A DNA stretch of 22,759 nucleotides from Sphacelaria rigidula (GCA_964200075.2 CAXNAA020000312.1:1-22759); one strand, 5' to 3'. Shown: positions 8,820-18,660, numbered from the stretch's first letter. A program made the numbers and translations. The notes: generated from the letters alone by a model not told the origin.

Positions 8820-9566
8820 TGTCAGGAGACGAACTTGCGCTCAGATCTCCGACAAGGGTTGGACCACTGTTATGGGGCTGAGGTGGTGCGATTCGTAGAA
8901 ACGTGTAGAGTCCCAAAAAGTTGTCGAAATGTGATTTGTTGCCACTTGTATTGATTATTTATGCTACGATACTGGAAGGCCCCAGAAATCAACACAAAAC
9001 CAATCTATACCCGGAAAACAGACCGAAACTTGACCTAAAACTGCAGAACAAAGCTGTTGCTGAGACTGAGAGAAGGATGCAGAACGAAGTGATCATCAGG
9101 GGGTTTGCGTCGATGCTCGAGTGCACCCCGCTAGCCTTTGACCCTTTTGTTCTTGCTCACGCACTTGAACCCAAATCTGTGACTTTACCTTTCAAAGAAT
9201 CGTTCTACTCGGGAGTACCCCCACAGGTTTTCATCCTTTATCTACCCTCAACACACAAGAGCTCCCAATATCGTATCTTGCTTTGTTGTATTTTCTGAGA
9301 TAAACTCCAGATTCCGAAACGTGCAAATCCGTCTACAAGTTTTCTTGACTTTTGAACAACTCAACTTCGAATATATCTCCCCGCTTGTGTACAAACCTCA
9401 ACTTGTGGCTCACAATGCCTAGAAACACTATAGCACAATTCCTGTACCCCGGACTAGAGCTATTATAAGTTGTTTTACCCCGGTTCCCATACGCACTCAT
9501 CTTACTTTTACCCGTAGAACTGGTTCGGCACGAAACCATGAAGCCTCCGAGAGTTTGGCTCACCAC
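8820..9566 (-). repeat. 3' LTR of the retrotransposon (747 bp)
   Basis: Pairs with 20710-21471. On the element strand it begins GTGGTGAGCC and ends CTCCTGACA, so the canonical TG...CA is present if the first G is counted as extra. It lacks a 15-base stretch found in the other LTR near 20795. A TATAAT-like stretch on the element strand (near 9463) is altered in the other LTR, so I do not call a promoter. Confidence 0.95.
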
Positions 9567-9899
9567 ATTAGCCCATTCTGTGAACCTAAATTTCATCTTA
9601 TGTGCAGATAAATTTGGTGAACAAACTACTGTAAACCGCAAAAACCCTGGTGAGCCTCAATATTTCCACTCGATATTCAAACTAACCACCCCCAATTCTT
9701 GAACCTGGAAGAGAAAACTCCAAGACAAATTGCAACATCTATTAGTTTACAACACTTTCCACACATACTACTCCACAAATCGGCTCTCTTCCTTGTAAAT
9801 TCTGCCTGTGTTCGACCCACACAATTATTTCAACAGTCAAATCCAAAGTAAAACGGAGAAAAACATTCAAACTAAGATCAGAAAAATACCCAAAATATT
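9567..9899 (-). other. 3' untranslated part of the retrotransposon
   Basis: This lies between the pol TGA (9900-9902) and the 3' LTR. No open frame is convincing. A polypurine tract should sit immediately before the 3' LTR, but the element-strand sequence there (GAATGGGCTAAT) is only weakly purine-rich, so the priming site is either degenerate or atypical. Confidence 0.6.
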
Positions 9900-10177
9900 T
9901 CATCGTTCTCCTGGCTCCTTCTGGTCCTCGTTGTCATGTACCGATACCAAACCACCCCCAATCATCCACGTCTTCTGATGTTCGTCTTCATATGCGATGA
10001 TGGTTGATGGGCTCCAACAATCCTCTCCAGCTACAATGTGTGTGCGAAAATCTTCGATGTCCCTTGCTGCACATGAACATGCCAGCACCAATCCCTTGCT
10101 TGGTTCCTAGAGGTCTTCAAATTTCCCGCCAAATGGTGGACATTGTACCGCCTTCCCAGGTCCAGCATCCTCAGGGT
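9900..10177 (-). CDS. Pol C-terminal tail (end of polyprotein)
   Basis: This is the last part of the coding path, ending in TGA at 9900-9902. It starts with PEDAGPGK, which continues KVARI of the preceding segment after a frameshift near 10175. It is interrupted by a TAG at 10107 and then runs through LACSCAARDIEDFRTHIVAG and an acidic end. VARI.EDAGP matches YIVRFIDDPGS in the plus-strand pol fragment, so this tail belongs to the family. No known domain is certain; an SH3/Tudor-like fold is a guess discussed in the findings. Confidence 0.55.
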
Positions 10178-10869
10178 ATGCGGGCGACTTTGCAGCGCTG
10201 CATTTTCCTGAAGTCCCATTTTTGAGCTAGCTGCCACCCTGCTTTCTGCATACAGAAATAAACGTAGCATCCAACAAGTTGCGGATCGTAAACGTGAGGG
10301 CCATCATTGACGTTGCCCCTGAGTTCGTAACCTTTAGCCACAAACATTTTCCCTCGCCCCCTCGCCTCCTCCCGTCGTACCAAGTTAATACGATACCTGC
10401 GATACTTTGCGTTGTCGGGCTTTTCTATCTTCGGATTTCCCATCCAGTATGTTAAAATCACACGACCCTATTGTTTGACGTCCTCTTCATGTTCCCATCT
10501 CGGCCTTCCCAAATTTTCCCAATATAGTAAGTATTGTACAGACAGCTTCCCCCCCAAACCGCGAGATAAACGAGGGCTCACGATTTTTGTGGGTTTCAAC
10601 CTGTACTTGTCTAACTGCACTGACAAATCCTCCTCTGCCAGGTGTAACGGTGGTGACAGTTCTGAGTACTGGTTTAACACGTATTCACTCAGGCCCCAAG
10701 GTAACGATTTAGGCGGCTCCGGCTCATCTTTTGAATTGTAGCACCGCTTACATCGCAACACCGAAACTCGAGGACTCATAATTACTCCCGCCTCATTTTG
10801 CCGAAGTTCGAGCAAGAGTAATTTTTCCCCTACTAGCTCTCCCTTTTTCGAAATGCCTGGTCCTACCAC
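10178..10869 (-). CDS. Integrase C-terminal domain and chromodomain-like segment
   Basis: The segment begins with VGPGISKKGELVGEKLLLLEL, the counterpart of TVGP...VGDKLLYLDL in the plus-strand fragment. It continues through WGLSEYVLNQYS to RGLGGKLSVQYLLYW and WEHEEDVKQ. The YLLYW...W.-EED pattern resembles a chromodomain, the chromatin-reading module that many Ty3/gypsy integrases use for targeting. A TAG at 10468 interrupts it, but the same frame continues with GRVILTYW and a basic stretch (KYRRYRINLVRREEARGRG). The frame differs from the integrase core because one G appears to be missing from TTGTGG near 10866, where KILWVGP is expected. Confidence 0.75.
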
Positions 10870-11816
10870 AAGATTTTATACGGCCCCTTACATGAGTGAG
10901 ACAGTTTAGACGATAAAGATGTTTTCCCCCCATCTCGTACCGCATTTCCTCCCGACATGATCGTACCCTTGGTATCATAAACGAATACCCACTTACCTAC
11001 TTCCCATTTTGGCCGTCGATTCAAGACTTCCTCCACTTGCTCATTGTTTGCCTCATGTTTGGATTCTAGTAAATAGTCTTCTTGTCTCACAAGATCGTAC
11101 GCTTTTGTTTGACGATCCTTCATCAGCTGCAAAAACTCAAGTTGATCTGCCTTCAATCCTTGGCGTCCGGACGCACCCCTCTTTTCCAGGATGGTCATGG
11201 GTAACCTGGGATACCTTCCGATATGCACCCCATTCGGCGCCAATCCTATTCCCCTACTCACGTAATTGTTGTGTGCGGAAATGACGTGTAGCAACAACTT
11301 ATCCCAATCCTTGTGGTCATCAGCCACCAGATACGACAACATTTGACACAACGTGTGGTTTAGTCGCTCTATCATTCCGTTTGTCTGTGGGTGATATACA
11401 CTTCTGTATCGTTTCACGGCTCCCAACATCTCATAGACCAACCTTGCTACTTTTGCTGTGAACTCCGTTCCTCGATCCGACAGTAACGTGTGAGGACATC
11501 CCCACCTTGGAATATAGACATGCACTAGAATATTTGCACAATCTTCTGCCGTTTTATCTTTTTTGGTAAGAGCATACGCTTCCGCGTGCCTACTAAATAG
11601 ATCCACCATCAAGAGAATGTATGTGTTTCCTCTCGTTGATCTCGGCAACGGACCCAACAAGTCGAACGAAACCATCTGCCCTGGTTGACTTGGCGGCGGT
11701 AAAGAGATGAGTGTCCACCTCACCGTATGTCTTGAATTTTTCCTAGCTTGACATGTATAACATCGCCTGACCCAGAATTTTACACTGACCTTCATTCCAA
11801 TCCACCAGTAATACCG
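10863..11816 (-). CDS. Integrase catalytic core (D,D35E)
   Basis: Counting from the first Met at 11795, CYTC (residues 12-15) is the Cys half of the HHCC zinc-binding part. The RNase H-fold core has Asp45 (SFDLLGPL), Asp107 (LLSDRGTEF) and Glu143 (NGMIERLNHTL), which gives exactly 35 residues between the last two. All three metal-binding residues are intact. The core ends in GRYPRLPMTILE, RQTKAYDLV and PKWEVGKWVFVYD, then stops at KILW because of the frameshift near 10866. The enzyme joins the cDNA ends into host DNA. The true frame continues upstream past a TAA at 11817-11819. Confidence 0.92.
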   Translation of the reverse strand, partial: RYYWWIGMKVSVKFWVRRCYTCQARKNSRHTVRWTLISLPPPSQPGQMVSFDLLGPLPRSTRGNTYILLMVDLFSRHAEAYALTKKDKTAEDCANILVHVYIPRWGCPHTLLSDRGTEFTAKVARLVYEMLGAVKRYRSVYHPQTNGMIERLNHTLCQMLSYLVADDHKDWDKLLLHVISAHNNYVSRGIGLAPNGVHIGRYPRLPMTILEKRGASGRQGLKADQLEFLQLMKDRQTKAYDLVRQEDYLLESKHEANNEQVEEVLNRRPKWEVGKWVFVYDTKGTIMSGGNAVRDGGKTSLSSKLSHSCKGPYKILW

Positions 11817-12239
11817 TTACAACAGAGATAGCGTAATACCTTCCCCCAAATAGATAGCTTCTTCGTGGGTTTGGTCCATCATCCAAGGTCGCAACAACAG
11901 TGGCACGTACGTCCTGGTTGGCTCTTCTCCCAAATACCCCTCAAACTGTCCCGGATTTCGGTCCATTTGACTGGGCATTGGAGTCTGCGTCTTCCCCAAT
12001 AGAAAGCTTTCGCCCGCCAGTTCTAAAAGTGTTCCATTTTTCAACAATCTTTTGAACTCGCATAAGTCAATTCGTGTGGGGACACCCTTCTCCTGATCTT
12101 TCGTCAACACCGTCACTCGTTTTTTCAAATATTCGATGACAGTCCTAGACGTGAGATCTTCCTGCTGTATCTGAGCCCAATCTGTTGCCGATTTCTGGCA
12201 TAACTGTTCCCCAAAAATTACAGGCTTCTTCCGCTTCAA
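11817..12239 (-). CDS. RNase H-integrase linker and integrase zinc-binding His region
   Basis: The last part reads THEEAIYLGEGITLSLL, then TAA, then RYYWWIGM in the same frame. This is the usual H...H.G...L..R.YYW.GM start of a Ty3/gypsy integrase. The first His is present, but the second is Tyr (AIYLGE), which one C-to-T change would produce from His. The upstream part (DWAQIQQEDLTSRTVIEYLKK) is typical linker. It is joined to the RNase H frame by a frameshift around 12210. Confidence 0.78.
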   Translation of the reverse strand: MKRKKPVIFGEQLCQKSATDWAQIQQEDLTSRTVIEYLKKRVTVLTKDQEKGVPTRIDLCEFKRLLKNGTLLELAGESFLLGKTQTPMPSQMDRNPGQFEGYLGEEPTRTYVPLLLRPWMMDQTHEEAIYLGEGITLSLL

Positions 12240-13209
12240 GAGTCGGTGATACCGTTATTTGTGGTCCCGCACTACTGCTTCCTACTTCAGTCATGGGTTC
12301 AATTACCGACATTGCCCTGTGCTTTAGAGGCTGTAATAATCTCCTCCCTATTTTCGCCCATTGTCCCCTGACCATGTTACTATGATGGGGATAAATCAAC
12401 GGAGAGTCGTCCGGTACTACGTACGGAGGCTTGTTCGCTATTTTCCTTCCTATTTTACTTGTATCACTACTACCCTTCGCTCTTCGTAGCTCTATCCATT
12501 GTTGGTCAGCTTCCTCGGAGGTCGTGAGCGGTGCTGTGCTTACTTCTTTCCCCCCAATTTTGAAAACCGATCCAGGGTCCAGCCCATTCAACTTTGAATC
12601 TTGGGTATTCACTACCGATCCTATGTGTGTATCCCTGGTCGGGCTTTCGAAATCACTCGGCCAAACACCACTAGCACCAATGAAACAGACATCCATGTCT
12701 CCGGGGTCTGTGATTTGGGCATCCCCAGACATATCATTTTCATTCGGCGGCTGTGGTAGACGCGACAACAGATCGGCGTTTGCGGTAACACGCCCTGGCT
12801 TGTACTTGATTTCGTACGTGTATGCACTGAGAAAATCATGCCAACGCTGAGCTCGCGGAACCTCTTCTGCTAGGCTCAGTAAATTTCTCAAAGGTTGGTG
12901 GCCCGTGTAAATCTCGAACGGCACACTATAAAAAAGTGGCCTATTTTTTTTTATGGCCCATACAATAGCCGCTGCTTCTAATTCAGACAAACTCCAATTC
13001 TTCTCGTTGGGGAGTGTTCCTCTACTTGGAAAAACTAGAGGGCGAACCGTATTGTCCTCTTGACGTTGTTCCACCACCGCGCCCAAACCATCCAGCGATG
13101 CATCCGTGGTGAGCATAAACGGTCGTTTCCCCGAAACTGCATCTTCATAATTCGGAAATGCTAGAGCATTTGTACCTGTCAAGGATGATAACATTTCCTT
13201 GGCTATAGT
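12145..13209 (-). CDS. RNase H domain and linker
   Basis: Counted from Met at 13194, this shows TTDASLDG (Asp31), LSELEAAAIVWAI (Glu73), IYTGHQPLRNLL and ANADLLSRLP (Asp141). The domain degrades the RNA strand of the RNA-DNA hybrid during reverse transcription. The position that is Asp in the usual TDH motif is Gly98 here (GGC at 12901-12903), so a metal-binding residue is lost. The frame is the same as that of RT, separated only by a TAA at 13210-13212. After residue 150 follows a long linker with no domain (ITDPGDMDVCFIGASG). The end of this open stretch (NFWGTVMPEIG) is probably past the frameshift. Confidence 0.88.
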   Translation of the reverse strand, partial: TIAKEMLSSLTGTNALAFPNYEDAVSGKRPFMLTTDASLDGLGAVVEQRQEDNTVRPLVFPSRGTLPNEKNWSLSELEAAAIVWAIKKNRPLFYSVPFEIYTGHQPLRNLLSLAEEVPRAQRWHDFLSAYTYEIKYKPGRVTANADLLSRLPQPPNENDMSGDAQITDPGDMDVCFIGASGVWPSDFESPTRDTHIGSVVNTQDSKLNGLDPGSVFKIGGKEVSTAPLTTSEEADQQWIELRRAKGSSDTSKIGRKIANKPPYVVPDDSPLIYPHHSNMVRGQWAKIGRRLLQPLKHRAMSVIEPMTEVGSSSAGPQITVSPTLEAEEACNFWGTVMPEIGNRLGSDTAGRSHV

Positions 13210-13990
13210 TTAATGCTTCTGAGTGAACTCAAAATGAACCCCCTTCTTCAACAGCTGCGTTAGAGGTTTGAGTCTTGCAGCCATACGCGGAATAATTTTC
13301 GGGTAGTACCCCAACCCTCCCAACAACGATCTGAGCTGAGATACATCCTTCGGCATTGACATTTTTTTGAGAGCCTGTACCTTCTTCTGATCCGGGGAGA
13401 TCCCATCAGCGGAGATGTGATGTCCTAAAACATTCGTTTCGCTTGTTCCTACGTGTGCCTTTTTCGGTGCTAACTTGAGATTGTACTTGGTCAGTCGTTG
13501 GAAAAGACCTTCCAGATCCTCTGCATGTTGTCCTCCTATTCCACTGAACGTACACACATCGTCAATGTATAGGCGACATCGTGCTAAACCATCACACATT
13601 CTTGTCATGATAGATTGGAACCAACCTGGACTTCCGCTACATCCCATAGGCATGACCAACCAGTCATATAGACCACTCTGCGTGCAAATCGCCGTCAAAG
13701 GAATGGAGTCCTGATGTATAGCTACGTTAAAATATCCGGAGGTGATGTCCAGACATGAAAATATTTTGGCACCCCCCAGTTCATGCAGGAGTTCCTCAAT
13801 TATTGGAATCGGTAACACCGGAATTATCGTACTATCATTAAGCTTCTTGTAGTTGCACGTAATGCGAATGGACCCATCCGCTTTGTTCACCACTACGAGT
13901 GGACTACTCCAATTGGAATATGATCTCCTCAAAATGCCTGCGGCCAACATGCGATCGATTTCCACTTGTAATTTCTTTTGGACCGCCGGA
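13210..13990 (-). CDS. Reverse transcriptase
   Basis: Counted from Met at 13965, recognisable blocks are WSSPLVVVNKADGSIR (19-34), CNYKKLND, FSCLDITSGY with catalytic Asp73, WLVMPMGCSGSPGWFQ, and YIDD at 133-136, which carries the other two catalytic Asp. They are followed by LKLAPKKAHVG, FLGHHIS-like NVLGHHIS and LRSLLGGLGYY. All RT catalytic residues are intact. The start is not a real start: the frame continues upstream to YNPAVQKKLQVEIDRM. It is cut from the preceding segment by what looks like a two-base loss in an AT run near 13985. YIDD in place of the commoner YLDD, and GCSGSPGWF in place of GL.NAP..F, fit the stramenopile/red-algal type that I remember. Confidence 0.94.
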
Positions 13991-14593
13991 TTATATATGC
14001 CGATACGGGCGCTGCTTTACGGGCCTCGTTCCCGGTTTAAGTTCAATCTTAAACGGATCCATCGTACAATACCCCAAATCCATCTTCTCCTTGGAAAATC
14101 GATGTGAATATTTGCACGAGAGTTCTCCCAAATTGTTGATGTCATTAACCGTCCAATGCGCACCTTCCAACCCAAACTTTATTTTTCGCATATGTGTGGG
14201 AAGTTTCACCCACATATCCCTAAACGCTTGTTGCTGCTCACCGTCCAAGCCTGCTAAGACTGGAGGTTCTTCTAATTGCTGGTCTGCTGTGAATACATCC
14301 TCGGGTTCCGGCTCAGTTGTTTCAGAGATCTTAACTTCTTCCGAAGGACATGGCACTAAAGGTGCTCCAGCGGAACCTAGAGTGGTGTTCGGGGCCAACA
14401 TCTGTCCTTCTAAACCATTATAACGGAGAGGGATGATGGATTCACCTGCTTCTATAATAATATCATGTGGAGACCAATCTGGATCCAGAGTTACATAGTA
14501 AGAGCCCCCCTCGGACGGTGTTCCGTCCATGTTACAGAGTTTGACAGGGACCCATGACAATGTATCTGGACGTATCATATCCTGAGATCCGTT
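13991..14593 (-). CDS. Protease-RT spacer ending in the RT N-terminus
   Basis: This is an acidic linker of about 150 residues (SETTEPEPEDVFTADQQLEE) followed by DPFKIELKPGTRPVKQRPYR, the conserved lead-in to a Ty3/gypsy RT. It is in the same frame as the end of the protease (TAG at 14594-14596 between them) and in a different frame from RT. The last residues before the break are RPYRHI, after which the expected YNPAVQK appears in another frame. Confidence 0.8.
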   Translation of the reverse strand, partial: NGSQDMIRPDTLSWVPVKLCNMDGTPSEGGSYYVTLDPDWSPHDIIIEAGESIIPLRYNGLEGQMLAPNTTLGSAGAPLVPCPSEEVKISETTEPEPEDVFTADQQLEEPPVLAGLDGEQQQAFRDMWVKLPTHMRKIKFGLEGAHWTVNDINNLGELSCKYSHRFSKEKMDLGYCTMDPFKIELKPGTRPVKQRPYRHI

Positions 14594-15065
14594 CTAAACT
14601 ACTATAACTTGAGCTGTCGGCGACTTTGTTTCAACGAAGCCAACAGCACTGCGGACTTGTTCCGCAAACGCACGATCAACAGAGTAGATGTTATTTCCTT
14701 GCAGGGTTATGACTATTTCTCGTTGGTTTACATCACGATATGTTCTGACCGGGAATAATCCGAGGCCATCACGTCCTACTAAAACGTTATAGTTCATTGT
14801 TCCATCAGTACTACATGAGCGTAAATTGCTAAACATGCTTGGCCGGTTTGAACTGACATTTTGGGGTTGGGTCTTCTATGCCACAGTCGAATATTCAACC
14901 GCACCTGTGAAGAAGTACACAACGGGACACCATTGAAACCACCCCAGGATACAGGGTCTATCTCCCGAGTACCTTAGATGGTAGCCGCCCCGACATCAAC
15001 CATTTTTTTCCATATTTTATGATGAATAATTATCGCGGGACTCCCCGTGTCTATCAAAGCTTTTA
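14594..15065 (-). CDS. Retropepsin-like aspartic protease, in pieces
   Basis: The active-site block ALIDTGSPAIIIHHKIW lies at 15013-15060 with the catalytic Asp of DTGS. It continues in the same frame, through a TAA at 14974-14976, to PVSWGGFNGVPLC, QVRLNIRLW and QTGQACLAIYAHV. A frameshift near 14820 leads into TMNYNVLVGRDGLGLFPVRTY, whose VLVGRD is the conserved second half of a retropepsin (usually ILGRD). It works as a dimer to cut the gag-pol polyprotein. The junction with the preceding linker also shifts frame at 15065, where TLGIKA is expected and one G seems to be missing. Confidence 0.8.
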
Positions 15066-16484
15066 TTCCAAAGTTCTAGTTGCCTTCGGGCCTGAGAAAA
15101 ATTGTGCCCAGGTCGAACTTTCTTTGCGGTATAAGCTCACTCCCCCTCCCATCATTTGCCGAATTTCTTCCAAGTAAGGTCCTTTCCTCCCTCGCGCAAC
15201 CTGACTAGATATCGTCGCTGGCACGCGGGCAGGAACTGGTTCTGTAGGCAAGCGACTGCCAGTTTTCGGGTCCAGCGCGTAAATACTTTCGGCTGGTGTC
15301 CTACTTGGGTCGTTACCATTTTGTACAACTACACTACGCACGACGCAACACAAAGATTTATCACTATTTTTTTGACATGAAGTATCTTGGGATACTTCAA
15401 CGGCACTATCGGGGAAATCAATAGTCATGTAATTCTGCACATCATTACCGTCATCAGCTGATCCACTTTCGTGCACGGTTGCTACATCGAGAGTAGAACC
15501 AACTACGCTTGATCCTCCCTTACCTATCTTACTGTCGCCCCGACTGTTGCGTGCTGATCGGCTAAGCACATCGGAGTCTCTACTTGAAGAAATTTTATTT
15601 CTGCCTGCTTGAATGCTACTAATTGTCGATTTGGTGTTTTTGTGTTCATCTTGCCCGGTGGAAATTTCGGCGGGGCAATTATCCTTTTTCCCTACCGGAG
15701 CATTTCTATTTTCCCGACTGTCACGGGCATTTTTTACCGTGCACCGCGGGAGTTCTAGATTCGGCGGGAGAATTATCATTCCGTCCAAATAGGTGACTAC
15801 TATTACTGTTCCTCCCGGTGCGGGCGGTTTTGCCTTGCACGGGGGAACTTTCGGCGGGAATATCCTGGCATGTGGTCCCCCGTCCAACTGGGTAGCGAGA
15901 TTTATTTTGATTACTTTCTCGACCATGCGGAGTTCTTGCCTCATCCTGGATGCTTACATTATCTACTGGGTGCCCTGTAATATGTGACTGCACAATCACA
16001 TCTAGTCCATCCATGACCCTAGCGGCGACCGAAGGCTCAACTGATACAACTCGGCTGCATGCTTTTGCACTCGATGTTGTACTGTCACATCAAATATCGC
16101 TAAGAATCGGCGCACATCTAGGGGAGCTACCCCTACCCGACACACCATTTCTACGGCCAGACTGGAATGTCCCGCAAGATTTCAACACTGAGACCCTACT
16201 TGCACCCGTCTACAATAAATTGCCTACAGACTGGTTGACATTTTTATCTGTACAGGATTGTGATTTCTATCCAACCTTCAGAATACCGTTACGGGGATGA
16301 TCTGTCACCGTGCTGGATTCCAACGTTTTAACGGGACCACAAAGCTTACCCTTTTGAAGCGGATCTCCCCCGTTCCACCAACTAGATTTCTTCCCGTGCG
16401 TGGATGAGCTACTTGAACCGTGCGGACTAGACACAGTGCTGCTACTTGTGCTTGCATTATCTGCGAGAGGGTCAGATCCTCTAG
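15066..16484 (-). CDS. Gag-protease linker, low-complexity, broken
   Basis: A Ser/Gly/Asn/Arg-rich region has no recognised domain. It is spread over two frames: 16524 down to about 15735 in one (NASTSSSTVSSPHGSSSSS, then HGRESNQNKSRYPVGRG), and 15735 down to 15066 in the other (NARDSRENRNAPVGKK, then SSVVGSTLDVATVHESGS). The frame change falls at an A6 run. In-frame breaks are TAG at 16267 and 16210 and a TGA at 16090, the only TGA break seen in the element. It probably acts as a flexible nucleic-acid-binding spacer; that is inference from composition. Confidence 0.55.
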
Positions 16485-17729
16485 TTAATATAGCGGGCCG
16501 AGGTGCTCTCGGTGAATTGGCCAACTCTCCACCGTCGCATCCTCAATCTGACTGTTCCTATTACGATGGTAGTCACACAGTCTTCGCTGCCATCGTCGCC
16601 ATTTGGATGACACATCTTGTGACGTGCCATTTCCAATTTCATGATGAATGATTCCAGATTTATTCATATAGTCGTGTGGACATTCTCTAGCCAGGAGGTG
16701 ATCCTCACTTCCACAGTTCAAACAAAAAGGTCCGAATGCTTTTCTAGCAGCATCCTTGGCCGCGCGAGAGTCGAACGGTTCATACAAAGAAGGATCTCTA
16801 CCCTTATTCCCAAACCGATTATTGTTTTTCATACCGATGGAGTTGACATATCTCATTTCAATTTCTTCCTCCTCAAACATGTCAGTGATTGCCATTACCC
16901 CACCAAATTTTCGACTATAAAGGGCTTTTGCATTATGCCTAGCCCTGGTCGTGACGCCACCTACAAGCCCTACTCCGAAACGAGAGGAAGCTATAGCTAA
17001 GGAGATGTTTGTGTCAAAATCCCTCAAAGCTGTCATCATTTCATCTACATCCCCGAAAGGCAGGGGCCGATGATGTCTACCTGAAAATGCTTGTGCACTG
17101 ATGTTGGGAAACTGATCGTCTACACCATTCTTCACCGCCGACTGAATTGAGCCATTGCCTGGGGCTAGTTCCCGACCTACACTCTGCACATTGGCTACCA
17201 GCAACCGTGATTCCGACAAATAGGTCGCGAAAGTGGTTCCCGGTTCAACTGTGAAATCAACTAACAAACCCATAACACCGGCCGGAGTGAATTTGCCCAG
17301 GGCTCTACACATCATAGGGAGTAGATGATCAAACGTCTCGGGATCAGTTGATCCAGCATCTTGCATCTGAATCGCCTGACCGATTAGGTCGGCAATCTGG
17401 CTCTTCAGGGAAGACGCGGCCTGGGAATACGGAGAGTTTTTGTTTGAACGGATAGCCCTCAGTAAGTGTTTCTGCAAACACTTTTCCCACCCACGGTGCC
17501 AGTATACCGGCTCAACGTCACCTACAATTACGTGCATGTCATGAATAGAGCCGCTTAGGGCCGCACTAAAAGCAACCAAATCCGCTACGTCGTGATCGGG
17601 ACTCAGAGGCAACTTAGGCAATTCTATCAAAATGGACGTGTCCATCTTGGCATATTCTCGCGCTATGTCGGTTGCCGTTTTGGCGGGCGTCGATGCAGGA
17701 ACATCCGACCTAGGCGCCAACCCAATTTG
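16485..17729 (-). CDS. Gag: capsid-like region and CCHC zinc knuckle
   Basis: About 415 codons are open. The first 280 residues are mostly helical with hydrophobic blocks (DVADLVAFSAALSGSIHDMH, RALGKFTPAGVMGLLVDF), as in a Ty3/gypsy capsid. A zinc knuckle follows, CLNCGSEDHLLAREC (16680-16724), in which the spacing is C-X2-C-X4-H-X5-C, one longer than the standard knuckle. Capsid forms the particle and the knuckle binds the genomic RNA. The apparent start is not a true start, since the same frame continues upstream across a TAA at 17730-17732. At the 3' end the frame stops at TAA 16485, but the better-looking coding frame is already the other one by about 16520. Confidence 0.8.
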   Translation of the reverse strand, partial: QIGLAPRSDVPASTPAKTATDIAREYAKMDTSILIELPKLPLSPDHDVADLVAFSAALSGSIHDMHVIVGDVEPVYWHRGWEKCLQKHLLRAIRSNKNSPYSQAASSLKSQIADLIGQAIQMQDAGSTDPETFDHLLPMMCRALGKFTPAGVMGLLVDFTVEPGTTFATYLSESRLLVANVQSVGRELAPGNGSIQSAVKNGVDDQFPNISAQAFSGRHHRPLPFGDVDEMMTALRDFDTNISLAIASSRFGVGLVGGVTTRARHNAKALYSRKFGGVMAITDMFEEEEIEMRYVNSIGMKNNNRFGNKGRDPSLYEPFDSRAAKDAARKAFGPFCLNCGSEDHLLARECPHDYMNKSGIIHHEIGNGTSQDVSSKWRRWQRRLCDYHRNRNSQIEDATVESWPIHREHLGPLY

Positions 17730-18098
17730 TTAGGGTACCGTGACACTCTGTCTTGGTGCCGACACATTCATGTAATTACTTGCAATGCGAGAAGGTTTTA
17801 GGCTCATAGTCGCATTCGGGTGTGATACCTGCACCACCTTTGGATCTATCAGGCGGCGTACCTGCGCAATTTCAACCACCGAAGAAGTTTCTGAGGACTG
17901 AGGTCCTCCCTGCATACATCTATTGGTTCTCTCGAGGTTCTACCTTCCACGCGTTCCGGATCATACCTCCTTTGGTGGCCTCCACGTGATGAGGATCGCC
18001 CCCCCCCTACCCCTGGAGCGTGATCCCTCAGACCACCCGCTAGAGCTCCCACCCTCCGACTCTCCCATATACCCCTGTTGCCCCAGCGGCTGAAAACC
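17730..18098 (-). CDS. Region between coiled coil and capsid (Ser/Gly/Arg-rich, then capsid lead-in)
   Basis: Directly after a TAA at 18099-18101 the frame reads GFQPLGQQGYMGESEGG and SSSGWSEGSRSRGRGG. At a G9 run (17999-18007) the plausible frame changes to SSSRGGHQRRYDPERVEGR, then back near 17930 to QGGPQSSETSSVVEIAQV and MSLKPSRIASNYMNVSAP. The RGG and SR content suggests RNA binding. No domain was recognised. Confidence 0.5.
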
Positions 18099-18101
18099 TT
18101 A

Positions 18102-18660
18102 TGGACCCTGGGATAGCGTCACATCTCGAACAAATCGCTGGAAGTTGTAGAACTCCACTAAATTTACATCGGGCGGACATGTCCGCTGTAAAACTCGAAA
18201 ATCCTCCAACGTCAGATTCTGGGGACCCTCCGGCCGGCTGGGATGGTGGTGAGGCAACACCGGAGCCATCTGTACCGCCGATCGTCGGTGAACCGTCAGG
18301 CCCTCTGGCGCCATCTCCCTGGGCGGCATTGTCACAGCCCTCCCGCACCCCCATATGGGGAGGATCACAGGCCCTGATCCCCATCTCCGCCGGAGTCAGT
18401 CGTTGCGGTAGGATGTTGGCCTGCTGCACCAACGCTGCCCGCACCTCTTCCCTGTTACGGCGGGCCTCGTATACCGCCGCCTCGTCCCTATCCTCTGCGT
18501 CATCAAGGCTATCTTGCTCCGCCTGAAACGCGGCCAACATCTGCATAGTCTCCTGCATCTTTGAATCTAGTGCTGCCCGCGCAGCGTGCGTGTTAGAGTG
18601 CCGTTGTTTGGCCTCGCCAAACTTTGCACTACCTTCCCTCAACAGCCCCCTAGCATGCTC
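18102..18660 (-). CDS. Predicted coiled-coil segment of the N-terminal polyprotein
   Basis: The frame from about 18660 reads AARAALDSKMQETMQMLAAF, AEQDSLDDAEDRDEAAVYEA and RRNREEVRAALVQQ: a charged helix of about 70 residues with coiled-coil character. Near 18370 the frame shifts, and the continuation contains LTLEDFRVLQRTCPPDVNLV and FYNFQRFVRDVTLSQGP. This would suit self-assembly of a structural protein upstream of capsid. I do not recognise a family. Confidence 0.5.

Noticed and set aside
8921-9298. Open frames inside the LTRs (125 and 73-102 codons)
   Set aside because: They are non-coding LTR sequence read by chance. The two LTR copies differ by indels that shift these frames.
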